In this document: one piece after another, positions 1-5,466 of the stretch | Position numbering within the stretch: position 1 is the stretch's first letter | Layout of the letters: each line of letters begins with the position of its first letter | NCBI GenBank assembly: GCA_003514205.1 | Contig: DORQ01000151.1 | Coordinates: 1-5,532, forward strand | DNA length: 5,532 nucleotides | Direction: 5' to 3' | DNA from: Acidimicrobiaceae bacterium | GTDB lineage: Bacteria; Actinomycetota; Acidimicrobiia; Acidimicrobiales; Microtrichaceae | The notes under the pieces: generated by a model | The model's database searches: none | What the model saw: the letters and a program-made list of their open reading frames with translations, nothing else | What the model was told of the DNA's origin: nothing | Program-made: the position numbers and the translations under genes

Positions 1-9
1 TTGCTAGGG

Positions 10-21
10 GGCAATATTGCC
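10..21. repeat. 12-bp perfect palindrome just downstream of the PBP gene
   Basis: GGCAATATTGCC is its own reverse complement and lies 26 nt past the stop codon of the leftward penicillin-binding protein gene. There is no loop and no T-tract on either strand, so it is not a convincing intrinsic terminator. It could be a protein-binding site for whatever lies to the left of the window, or chance. Positions 1-47 hold no other feature that I can support. Confidence 0.3.
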
Positions 22-47
22 GCCTCTTCCGGAGGAATAGCCCGCTG

Positions 48-2411
48 CTATGCGGTGTTCTGCTCCGCCGCTGGCGGCGGTGCCGCTGCGGGTGCCGCCG
101 GCGTTGGGGTTGGGGTGGCAACTACCGGGTTTGCAGGGGTTGGCGTGGCCGGCGCCACTGTGGTCTCCACTGGCACCGTCGTCGTTGTGGTCGGCAAGAA
201 ACGCGTGTCGGCAACATCAACGGTTGTTCCTGAATCAAGTGGCGGGATCTCACATTTGGACGTGCCTTCGGTGGCAGCACCCATGAACTTCTTCCACATT
301 GTTGCCGGGAACGAGCCTCCGGTGATGCCCTTGAGTCCCCGGATGTTCTCCATGGTTGGCACCGGTTGGTTGGGTTCGCCGGGGAAACCGTTCCAGATGA
401 CCGTGGTGAAGTGGCAGGTGTATCCCGCGAACCAGGCATCGCGGAAGTTCTGAGTCGTCCCGGTTTTGCCAGCTGCTGCCTGCTTGATCTGAGCTCCTGT
501 TCCGGTCCCTTCTTTCAGAACTCCGGTCAGCACGCTGCTCACGGTGTCGGCAACTGCCGGTTCGATAACCTTACGGGGAGCGTAGAGAGCATCAGATTTG
601 ACGTCATAGAGGACTTCCCCGAGCGCGTTCTCAACACGACGAATGATGAACGGAGGCTTCAATACGCCGTGATTGGCAAAGGTTGAATAGGCAGTTGCCA
701 GTTCCAAGGGCGACACGTCCGTGGTACCAAGAACTGAGGACAACACCGGCTTCACCGGAGTCTTGATGCCGACCTTCGCTGCCATGGTCACGACCTTCGC
801 CGGAGTCAGCTTCTCCATGATCTGCGCATAGGCAGTGTTCGAGGAATGCCAGGTTGCGAAATCCACCGTCGTTTCACCCCAATCCTCGTCATCGAAGTTC
901 TTCACCTCCCAATCCTCGCCATCGTCGGCTCCAGGAAAAGTGATGATCGGGCCCGCATAGATCTTCGACTTCACCGAGTAGCCCTCTTGCACATAGGCGG
1001 CAAGCGCTATTGCCTTGAACGTGGAACCAGCTGGGCGTCCACTGCCGCCGCCCTCCTTTCCAAGCGCGAGGTTCACCTTCGATGCTCCCCCGTCTTTGCC
1101 GCCGATGAGCGCCACGATCCGGCCCTCGGAGTCAACTGACACGAGCGCTGTCGACGGGTCTTCAGGTTTGTCGTAGGTGGTCACCACCGATTCGTGAGCC
1201 TGGGCCTGCAACGTTGGGTCGATGGTCAGATATATCCGTAGCCCGCCGCTGTACACGGCTGACTCGCCGATTCCATCCATGTCTTTGAGCTGTTCGCGAA
1301 CCCACTCCATGGCGTACTCGCCCCCCACGGCCTGGAACTCCTCAGAAACTCGCGTTCCCGTATTGGGCGGACGAGGTGGTCGAACTGCCTCCTCGAGCTT
1401 GACCGCTTCTGCCTCGGCTCGCTCCTGGGGAGTAATCGACCCAACAATGACCATTGCGTCGAGCACGGTTTTGCGGCGACGATACGCCTCTTTTGGATTC
1501 TCTACGATGTCGGCGAGGTTGGGTGAGCGAATCAAACCAGCAAGGTAGGCGGACTCGCTGATGGTTAAGTCGCTGGCGTCCTTGCCGAAGTACACGTCTG
1601 CGGCTGACTCCACCCCGTACGCCCCGCGGCCGAAATAGATCTCGTTGAGGTACCGCTCGAGTATCTCGATCTTGCTGTACTTGCGCTCAAGCTTGATTGA
1701 AATCGCTGCCTCTCGCAGCTTTCGATTAATCGTTCGTTCTTGGGTGAGGTACACCTGTTTCACATACTGCTGGGTGAGCGTTGAGCCGCCCTGCTGGGAG
1801 CCCTGACCTTGCACGTCTCGAACGAGCGCTCGAAGGATTCCGAATGGGTCAATTCCGGTGTGTTCGAAATAGGTTCGATCCTCCGCAGCAATGACCGCGT
1901 CGATCATGTGCTGGGAGACCAGATCAATGGGAATCAAGAACCGGTTCTCAGAGGAGGAGAATTGAGCGAGGTCGTTCTGCTGAGTGCATTGCCCATCAGC
2001 CACATTGGCCCCGCAGACCAATGAGGTGATCTTCAGCTCCCGAATTGGGTCAGGAATCTCGACAGAATTGAGCAGGACAAACAAACCACCAATTGCGGCA
2101 ACTCCGCCGATCAGGCACGCATAGAGAAGCCGACGAGCACGCTGGGCGAGTGAAACGCGTGGAGTAGCGGCGCGACGACCTGGCCGAGATGGACTTGACC
2201 CTTTTGGTGCGCCGCTCCGGACGGCGGTGCTTCCGGATGAACTCCTGAGCGGAGTCGCTCGCTTTGTGCCCCCGGAACTTGATCCGGCCGATTTCGAACT
2301 GGGCGCCTTCTGGCCAGCTGGCTTCTGAGCGGAATCACGCGACGAGCGCGGCGCGGCCTTGGGTGCTTGGCGTTTTCGGCCGTACGACTCTCCTCCAGTT
2401 GTCTTACTCAT
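48..2411 (-). CDS. Bifunctional class A penicillin-binding protein (GT51 glycosyltransferase + transpeptidase)
   Basis: This is a peptidoglycan synthase that polymerises lipid II into glycan strands and cross-links stem peptides outside the membrane. Residues 1-93 are a basic Ser/Ala/Lys/Arg-rich cytoplasmic tail, and a single membrane segment spans about 94-115. The GT51 domain follows (about 155-345): EDRTYFEHTG with putative catalytic E177, GGSTLTQQ at 208-215, RKLREAA with E234, and YFGRGAYG at 259-266. The transpeptidase domain (about 420-715) has the SxxK motif S463-K466 with the acylated serine, SSN at 523-525 and KTGT at 649-652. The last ~50 residues are a Thr/Pro/Ala-rich low-complexity tail, and no PASTA repeats are seen. 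Four cysteines lie outside the membrane (C133, C142, C666, C720). All family motifs are intact, so it should be active. The length (787) is normal for actinobacterial PonA-type proteins. The ATG start overlaps the end of the DUF5318 gene by 8 nt and has no clear Shine-Dalgarno of its own, suggesting coupled translation. Functionally it is PonA1-like; exact orthology is inferred from gene order. Confidence 0.96.
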   Translation of the reverse strand: MSKTTGGESYGRKRQAPKAAPRSSRDSAQKPAGQKAPSSKSAGSSSGGTKRATPLRSSSGSTAVRSGAPKGSSPSRPGRRAATPRVSLAQRARRLLYACLIGGVAAIGGLFVLLNSVEIPDPIRELKITSLVCGANVADGQCTQQNDLAQFSSSENRFLIPIDLVSQHMIDAVIAAEDRTYFEHTGIDPFGILRALVRDVQGQGSQQGGSTLTQQYVKQVYLTQERTINRKLREAAISIKLERKYSKIEILERYLNEIYFGRGAYGVESAADVYFGKDASDLTISESAYLAGLIRSPNLADIVENPKEAYRRRKTVLDAMVIVGSITPQERAEAEAVKLEEAVRPPRPPNTGTRVSEEFQAVGGEYAMEWVREQLKDMDGIGESAVYSGGLRIYLTIDPTLQAQAHESVVTTYDKPEDPSTALVSVDSEGRIVALIGGKDGGASKVNLALGKEGGGSGRPAGSTFKAIALAAYVQEGYSVKSKIYAGPIITFPGADDGEDWEVKNFDDEDWGETTVDFATWHSSNTAYAQIMEKLTPAKVVTMAAKVGIKTPVKPVLSSVLGTTDVSPLELATAYSTFANHGVLKPPFIIRRVENALGEVLYDVKSDALYAPRKVIEPAVADTVSSVLTGVLKEGTGTGAQIKQAAAGKTGTTQNFRDAWFAGYTCHFTTVIWNGFPGEPNQPVPTMENIRGLKGITGGSFPATMWKKFMGAATEGTSKCEIPPLDSGTTVDVADTRFLPTTTTTVPVETTVAPATPTPANPVVATPTPTPAAPAAAPPPAAEQNTA

Positions 2412-2844
2412 GAACGATCTTGGAGCGAGCGGACTGCGGTTCGGGTGCCGTCGCCGGTTGCAGCAGCGAGTGAGTCAGTAGGTGGTTCCATCGGCACGAA
2501 ACACATACTTCCACCAAATAGCACCAATGCTCCCCCGCCTTGAGAGCCAACCGCTCAAGCTCCGCGGGAGAGTTGATACAACGCCCGCCCTGGGGAAGGC
2601 GCGGACCAAAGACGAAGCGGACGTGGCGAAGTGTGCGCTCGTCGCACACTGGGCAGGCGGTTCGGGCTGGCTGGGAGTAGTCGCGGGCAACACGCAGGAG
2701 TTCGGGTTGGGCGTCACAGATCTCTGCTCGTTCGACAACACCTTTGTTGAATTGACGCAGCACCCGTCGTCGATCGAGGCGGTAGTCCACCGATCCTTCG
2801 GAGGGCCCGGGCCTCCCACTGCGTTCGCGTCCACCTGCGATCAT
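2404..2844 (-). CDS. DUF5318 family zinc-ribbon-like protein, upstream partner of the PBP gene
   Basis: This is a small soluble protein of unknown function, recognised as the actinobacterial DUF5318 family (Rv0049-like). The evidence is the opening VDYRLDRRRVLRQF, then CDAQPELLRVARDY, a CPVC knuckle (C64, C67), VRFVFGPRLPQGGRC and a second knuckle CVSCRWNH (C114, C117). The two CxxC pairs, probably with C89 or C108 nearby, suggest one bound zinc. There is no signal peptide or membrane segment. The last 8 nt overlap the start of the penicillin-binding protein gene (ATGAGTAA), so the two are co-transcribed and probably translationally coupled. The start is uncertain. The ATG at 2844 gives 146 residues with an untypical Gly/Arg-rich head. 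A GTG at 2788-2790 would begin exactly at VDYRL, the usual family N-terminus, after an AAGGA only 3 nt away (short spacing), giving 128 residues. I favour the shorter form slightly but list the longest reading frame. A role in cell-wall growth is inference from the neighbour only. Confidence 0.85.
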   Translation of the reverse strand: MIAGGRERSGRPGPSEGSVDYRLDRRRVLRQFNKGVVERAEICDAQPELLRVARDYSQPARTACPVCDERTLRHVRFVFGPRLPQGGRCINSPAELERLALKAGEHWCYLVEVCVSCRWNHLLTHSLLQPATAPEPQSARSKIVHE

Positions 2845-2919
2845 CGCCCCAAGAGTACCGACTCAGGCTGGCTTGGCACGAGCGTCGACCTGCTTCGCGA
2901 GGATAAGGGCGTTCACAGC

Positions 2920-2947
2920 ACTATATCGATTCGATAGTTGCGGTCGA
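2920..2947 (-). promoter_or_regulatory. Predicted leftward promoter for the DUF5318-PBP operon
   Basis: Read on the minus strand, a -35-like TCGACC (plus positions 2942-2947, 4 of 6 to TTGACA) is followed after 16 nt by a -10-like TATAGT (plus positions 2920-2925, 5 of 6 to TATAAT). A start near 2913 would give a leader of about 70 nt to the ATG at 2844. The palindrome at 2924-2936 overlaps the -10 and spacer, and the one at 2943-2956 overlaps the -35, so a protein bound to either would block RNA polymerase. This is a prediction from hexamer matches only. Confidence 0.5.
2924..2936. promoter_or_regulatory. Operator-like palindrome A (TATCGA-T-TCGATA)
   Basis: Two perfect 6-bp arms, TATCGA and TCGATA, flank a single T. 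It lies in the region between the divergent DUF5318 and padR genes, 36 nt before the padR GTG, on top of the -10/spacer of the predicted leftward promoter. It shares the TATCGA half-site with the second palindrome 6 nt to the right. PadR-family proteins are winged-helix dimers that bind inverted repeats and commonly repress neighbouring promoters, so the adjacent padR product is the obvious candidate ligand (inference). Confidence 0.55.
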
Positions 2948-2966
2948 TATATCGACGCGCTAGGTT
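2938..2966 (+). promoter_or_regulatory. Predicted rightward promoter for padR-ino1, probably giving a leaderless mRNA
   Basis: TTGCGG (2938-2943) is separated by 17 nt from TAGGTT (2961-2966, fits TAnnnT). Initiation 6-7 nt past the -10 would fall at 2973, the first base of the padR GTG codon, so the transcript may lack a 5' leader, as is common in actinobacteria. The alternative is a weak AGG (2962-2964) acting as ribosome binding site on a longer transcript. The palindrome at 2943-2956 fills the spacer, the classic position for a repressor site. The -35 match is weak. Confidence 0.4.
2943..2956. promoter_or_regulatory. Operator-like palindrome B (GTCGATATATCGAC)
   Basis: This is a perfect 14-bp palindrome with no loop, carrying the same TATCGA half-site as palindrome A. 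It sits 16 nt before the padR start codon, within the spacer of the predicted rightward promoter and over the -35 of the leftward one. Autoregulation of padR is the simplest reading (inference). Two related perfect palindromes within 33 nt are unlikely to be a chance effect of base composition here, as the surrounding DNA is much less AT-rich. Confidence 0.6.
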
Positions 2967-2972
2967 TCCGAA

Positions 2973-3572
2973 GTGCTCGAAACCGCGATCCTCGGATTCC
3001 TTGCAGACAGTGATCTGCACGGATACGAACTGAAGAAGCGCATTGCAGAGCTCGTGGCACCTTGGTCACGGGTTTCATTTGGTTCGCTCTACCCAGCCCT
3101 CACGCGGTTGGAAAAGGCCGGACTCATTCGGGTTGTGCGAACTGTCGATGCCCCAGCGCCTCTTACTGGATCCCTCGGAGCCGAGGTTGCCGCATTCCGA
3201 GCCAAGGCACTGCAGGGAGCCACCTCGCTTCGAGGCCGAAAGGTCTTCGCTCTGACCGAGACTGGTCGGGCTCGACTGTCCGCACTGCTTCGTGACACCA
3301 CTGGGGACGATCGAGATTTCGCAGTTCGAGTCGCCTTCTACGGCCTGCTCGACGCTGCCGAACGTCTCGAGCTCTTCACCAAACGTCGCGACGGGCTTGC
3401 CAACTCCATCGATTCGCCCGCGCCTGCAGCACCGCTGCGGGACCGCTACCGAACAATGGTCTCCGCGTTTCAAGTCGATCGACTAGTGCGCGAACAGAGC
3501 TGGATCGACCAGCTCATTGAACAGGAATCAACTACATCTCTCACTACTGGCGCTGGAGGCACCACAACATGA
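2973..3572 (+). CDS. PadR-family transcriptional regulator
   Basis: This is a winged-helix DNA-binding regulator of 199 residues. The first helices are [10 protein letters not shown] followed by HGYELKKRI (16-24). The recognition region is [18 protein letters not shown] (35-52), the PadR signature. The wing strand is [13 protein letters not shown] (90-102). A segment of about 30 residues (57-88) separates the recognition helix from that strand, longer than in the smallest PadR proteins; I recall similar insertions in actinobacterial relatives next to ino1. Residues about 115-185 form the C-terminal helical dimerisation part, followed by a Thr/Ser-rich end. The GTG start is chosen because it gives the standard PadR N-terminus with no extra residues. 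The gene overlaps ino1 by ATGA, so the two are one transcriptional unit. Two palindromes directly upstream suggest autoregulation and possibly control of the divergent PBP operon. The effector is unknown. Confidence 0.92.
   Translation: MLETAILGFLADSDLHGYELKKRIAELVAPWSRVSFGSLYPALTRLEKAGLIRVVRTVDAPAPLTGSLGAEVAAFRAKALQGATSLRGRKVFALTETGRARLSALLRDTTGDDRDFAVRVAFYGLLDAAERLELFTKRRDGLANSIDSPAPAAPLRDRYRTMVSAFQVDRLVREQSWIDQLIEQESTTSLTTGAGGTTT
3555..3559 (+). promoter_or_regulatory. Shine-Dalgarno GGAGG for ino1
   Basis: GGAGG inside the end of the padR coding region lies 9 nt before the ATG at 3569. It supports that start and shows that ino1 can recruit ribosomes itself as well as by coupling through the ATGA overlap. 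It contrasts with padR and the PBP gene, which have weak or no such site. Confidence 0.75.
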
Positions 3573-4651
3573 GTTCAACCACAACCCCAATCCGGCTTGC
3601 CATCGCGGGCATGGGCAACTGTTCTTCTTCGCTACTTCAGGGCATGGAGTACTACAAGAACGCCGATCCGGCCGATACCGTGCCGGGCCTCATGCACGTC
3701 GAGCTCGGCGGCTATCACATCTCTGACATCGAACTTGTTGCTGCGTTCGACGTCGATGCCACCAAGGTCGGCCTCGATGCCTCCAAGGCGATCTTTGCGG
3801 GGATGAACAACACGATCCGCTTCTCCTCGGTTCCCGAAACTGGAGTGATGGTCCAGCGAGGACCGACCCTTGACGGATTCGGGAAGTACTACCGCCAGTG
3901 CTGTGAGGAGTCCCCCGCTCCTGCCATCGATGTCGCCCAAGCACTCCGTGACTCCAAGGCTGAGGTGCTTGTCAGCTACCTCCCCGTGGGCTCAGAAGAG
4001 GCTCAGAAGTACTACGCGCAGGCCTGTTTGGACGCAGGTGTGGCGTTCGTCAACGCCATTCCCGTGTTCATTGCCTCTGACCCGGTGTGGGCCGAGAAGT
4101 TCCGAGCCGCAGGCGTTCCGATCATCGGCGACGACATCAAGAGCCAGGTTGGTGCAACCATTGCCCACCGAGTGCTTGCGCGGTTGTTCGAGGATCGTGG
4201 CATGGTGCTCGACCGCACCTACCAGCTCAACGTTGGCGGAAACATGGACTTCAAGAACATGTTGGAGCGGGACCGACTTGAATCAAAGAAGATCTCCAAG
4301 ACCCAGGCTGTGACCAGCCAGTTGGACAATCCAATCGAGGCTCGCAATGTCCACATTGGGCCGTCCGACCATGTTGAGTGGCTTGAGGACCGCAAGTGGG
4401 CCTACATCCGCCTTGAGGGTCGTAACTTCGGCGACGTTCCGCTCAGCATTGAGATGAAGCTTGAAGTATGGGATTCTCCGAACTCAGCTGGCGTGATTAT
4501 CGACGCTGTTCGCTGCGCTCGCATCGCACTCGACCGGAAGATCGGCGGACCTGTGGAGAGTGCTTCGGCGTACTTCATGAAGAGCCCTGCGGTTCAGTTT
4601 CATGACGATGTCGCTCACCGGATGGTTGAAGAGTTCGCCGCTGGCGAGTAA
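3569..4651 (+). CDS. ino1: Inositol-3-phosphate synthase (myo-inositol-1-phosphate synthase)
   Basis: It converts D-glucose 6-phosphate to 1D-myo-inositol 3-phosphate with tightly bound NAD (EC 5.5.1.4), the first committed step to inositol for phosphatidylinositol, phosphoinositide glycolipids and mycothiol in actinobacteria. The 360-residue length matches the bacterial/archaeal short form (about 360-370; eukaryotic forms are much longer). Visible signatures are the Rossmann nucleotide loop GMGNCSSSL at 14-22, VAAFDVD at 57-63, [13 protein letters not shown] at 137-149, the [11 protein letters not shown] block at 187-197, the core [11 protein letters not shown] at 221-231, SKKISKT at 239-245, and the C-terminal [20 protein letters not shown] followed by VWDSPNSAG. 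Conserved lysines in these blocks are consistent with an active enzyme. It is the second gene after padR with a 4-nt overlap and its own GGAGG. Regulation is likely through the padR promoter. No frameshift or missing block is seen. Confidence 0.97.
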   Translation: MSSTTTPIRLAIAGMGNCSSSLLQGMEYYKNADPADTVPGLMHVELGGYHISDIELVAAFDVDATKVGLDASKAIFAGMNNTIRFSSVPETGVMVQRGPTLDGFGKYYRQCCEESPAPAIDVAQALRDSKAEVLVSYLPVGSEEAQKYYAQACLDAGVAFVNAIPVFIASDPVWAEKFRAAGVPIIGDDIKSQVGATIAHRVLARLFEDRGMVLDRTYQLNVGGNMDFKNMLERDRLESKKISKTQAVTSQLDNPIEARNVHIGPSDHVEWLEDRKWAYIRLEGRNFGDVPLSIEMKLEVWDSPNSAGVIIDAVRCARIALDRKIGGPVESASAYFMKSPAVQFHDDVAHRMVEEFAAGE

Positions 4652-4652
4652 T

Positions 4653-4695
4653 GCCGGTCTCAAGCCCGGCTCGGCGCCCATCTTGGGCCGATGCC
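4653..4695. terminator. GC-rich hairpin cluster after ino1, possible terminator
   Basis: The first base after the ino1 stop begins a run of inverted repeats. GCCGG (4653-4657) can pair with CCGGC (4666-4670). Alternatively GGC-TCGG-CCC (4668-4679, with a 2-nt CG bulge) pairs across the loop ATCTT with GGG-CCGA-GCC (4685-4695, with a 1-nt bulge). The two folds share 4668-4670 and are mutually exclusive. Neither is followed by a T-run on the plus strand, so termination efficiency is doubtful. The position between two convergent reading frames suggests a bidirectional terminator. Confidence 0.4.
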
Positions 4696-4711
4696 ACTCC
4701 CTCACACGGAG

Positions 4712-4978
4712 CTATCGACCTCTTTTCGTACGAGTAGCCGACTGCGAGCGAGCAAGTTGACGCAATCGACTCACCACGACGAGCAAGATTCCGCCGACGA
4801 GGCCCACCGGGCCAGCAAATCCGAAGCCGTCAAGGGCCGCACTCGTCACAGAAGTCCGTTCCGAATCCTTCCTGACGCCACTCGCTCTTTCGGCCTCGCG
4901 CCAGAGAAACCCTGGCACAAACCGCGGCTTTTGAATAGGCGGCCGTGCTCGCCTATGACCATGCGTCGGCGTGCTCAT
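4712..4978 (-). CDS. Hypothetical small single-pass membrane protein (uncertain)
   Basis: This reading frame of 88 residues is not a family I recognise. Residues 1-50 are hydrophilic and basic. Residues about 52-70 form one clean hydrophobic segment (FGFAGPVGLVGGILLVVVS), followed by a strongly basic tail (RLRQLARSQ then TRTKRGR), which predicts an outside N-terminus and cytoplasmic C-terminus. Codon choice looks like real coding sequence mainly from about residue 47 on, with many C/G third positions, and poor before that. The true product might therefore start at the internal GTG at 4847-4849 (44 residues), or the frame may be the surviving 3' end of a decayed gene. No convincing Shine-Dalgarno precedes the ATG. 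It converges on ino1. A poorly supported 62-residue frame (4980-5168, GTG start) ends 1 nt before this ATG (TGATATG). Confidence 0.35.
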   Translation of the reverse strand: MSTPTHGHRRARPPIQKPRFVPGFLWREAERASGVRKDSERTSVTSAALDGFGFAGPVGLVGGILLVVVSRLRQLARSQSATRTKRGR

Positions 4979-5358
4979 ATCAACGAACGCTACCCACAGA
5001 TAGCGGTTTTAGCGCCGCGCTCGAAAGCCCATATGGGAGTGCAAGCCCACATGAGGGATGGGAGGCCCCGCACAGATTCCTCATGAAGCTACTGGTTCGT
5101 CCTCCAACGACAATGGTCCTCGGGCTTTCCGCAGGTGTAGCTATCCCCAGCAGGTTTCCGGTCCACACCTTTTAATCTAGGGTCGCTACACCTGACTTCC
5201 ACATCACTGAACAGCGATTCAGATAAGGGTATTGGCCCGGCTTTGGTTAGTGTGACCGAGGTCGACGTTGCCGTCGGCGACTGGACGGTCGCTAACTGAA
5301 GCCGGCGCCGAACGGCGTAGCTAGGCCACAGGCGGCTACCCGCTGGCCGCCCGTTCTA

Positions 5359-5370
5359 TCGATCGATCGA
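5359..5370. repeat. 12-bp palindrome TCGATCGATCGA
   Basis: Three tandem TCGA units form a perfect palindrome, preceded by CTA so that the local sequence reads CTATCGATCGATCGACTA. It contains one TATCGA half-site like the two operator-like palindromes near padR, although the second arm is not TCGATA. It may be a weak relative of that site or a chance short repeat. Confidence 0.3.
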
Positions 5371-5437
5371 CTATTCGCAAGGTGCCCAGACATCTTATGG
5401 CCACCAAACGAACGCGGTCCGAACGACCTTCCGGGTC

Positions 5438-5466
5438 GCCTCCAGAATCGAACGACTCCTGGAGGC
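5438..5466. repeat. Inverted repeat, 8-bp stem with 13-nt loop
   Basis: GCCTCCAG (5438-5445) and CTGGAGGC (5459-5466) are exact reverse complements separated by 13 nt. On the plus strand the stem is followed by CTCGTTGCTTCGTTCC, which is pyrimidine-rich but has no run of T, so an intrinsic terminator is possible but weak. The loop carries CGAACGAC, also found just upstream at 5419-5426. No gene that it would terminate is visible in this window. Confidence 0.45.

Noticed and set aside
1..453. Plus-strand open frame of 150 residues with a Gly/Ala/Val-rich sequence
   Set aside because: It is antisense to the repetitive Thr/Pro/Ala codons of the PBP tail. The composition is a direct echo of that low-complexity DNA and there is no family motif.
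2475..2834. Second minus-strand frame of 119 residues over the DUF5318 gene
   Set aside because: It is an out-of-frame shadow. Its cysteines are scattered, without the paired CxxC pattern present in the real frame.
2482..2937. Plus-strand open frame of 151 residues opposite the DUF5318 gene
   Set aside because: The opposite strand carries recognisable DUF5318 motifs in a conserved operon position; this frame has none and would run through both operator-like palindromes.
3870..4313. Plus-strand frame of 147 residues inside ino1
   Set aside because: It is an out-of-frame shadow of a strongly conserved enzyme, with a Ser/Arg/Thr-rich composition typical of shifted frames.
5025..5060. Two adjacent 18-nt units beginning AAGCCCA, considered as a tandem repeat or repeat array
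   Set aside because: Only about 12 of 18 positions match and there are just two copies, so it is not a CRISPR or a clear tandem repeat.
4691..5086. Plus-strand open frame of 131 residues after ino1
   Set aside because: It is rich in Arg, Ser, His and Pro with no motif or hydrophobic core, and it lies opposite the more protein-like membrane frame.
5100..5170. Resemblance to SRP RNA core on the minus strand (GACCGGAAACCTGCTG)
   Set aside because: The helix 8 asymmetric loop sequence is not reproduced and the flanks do not pair.
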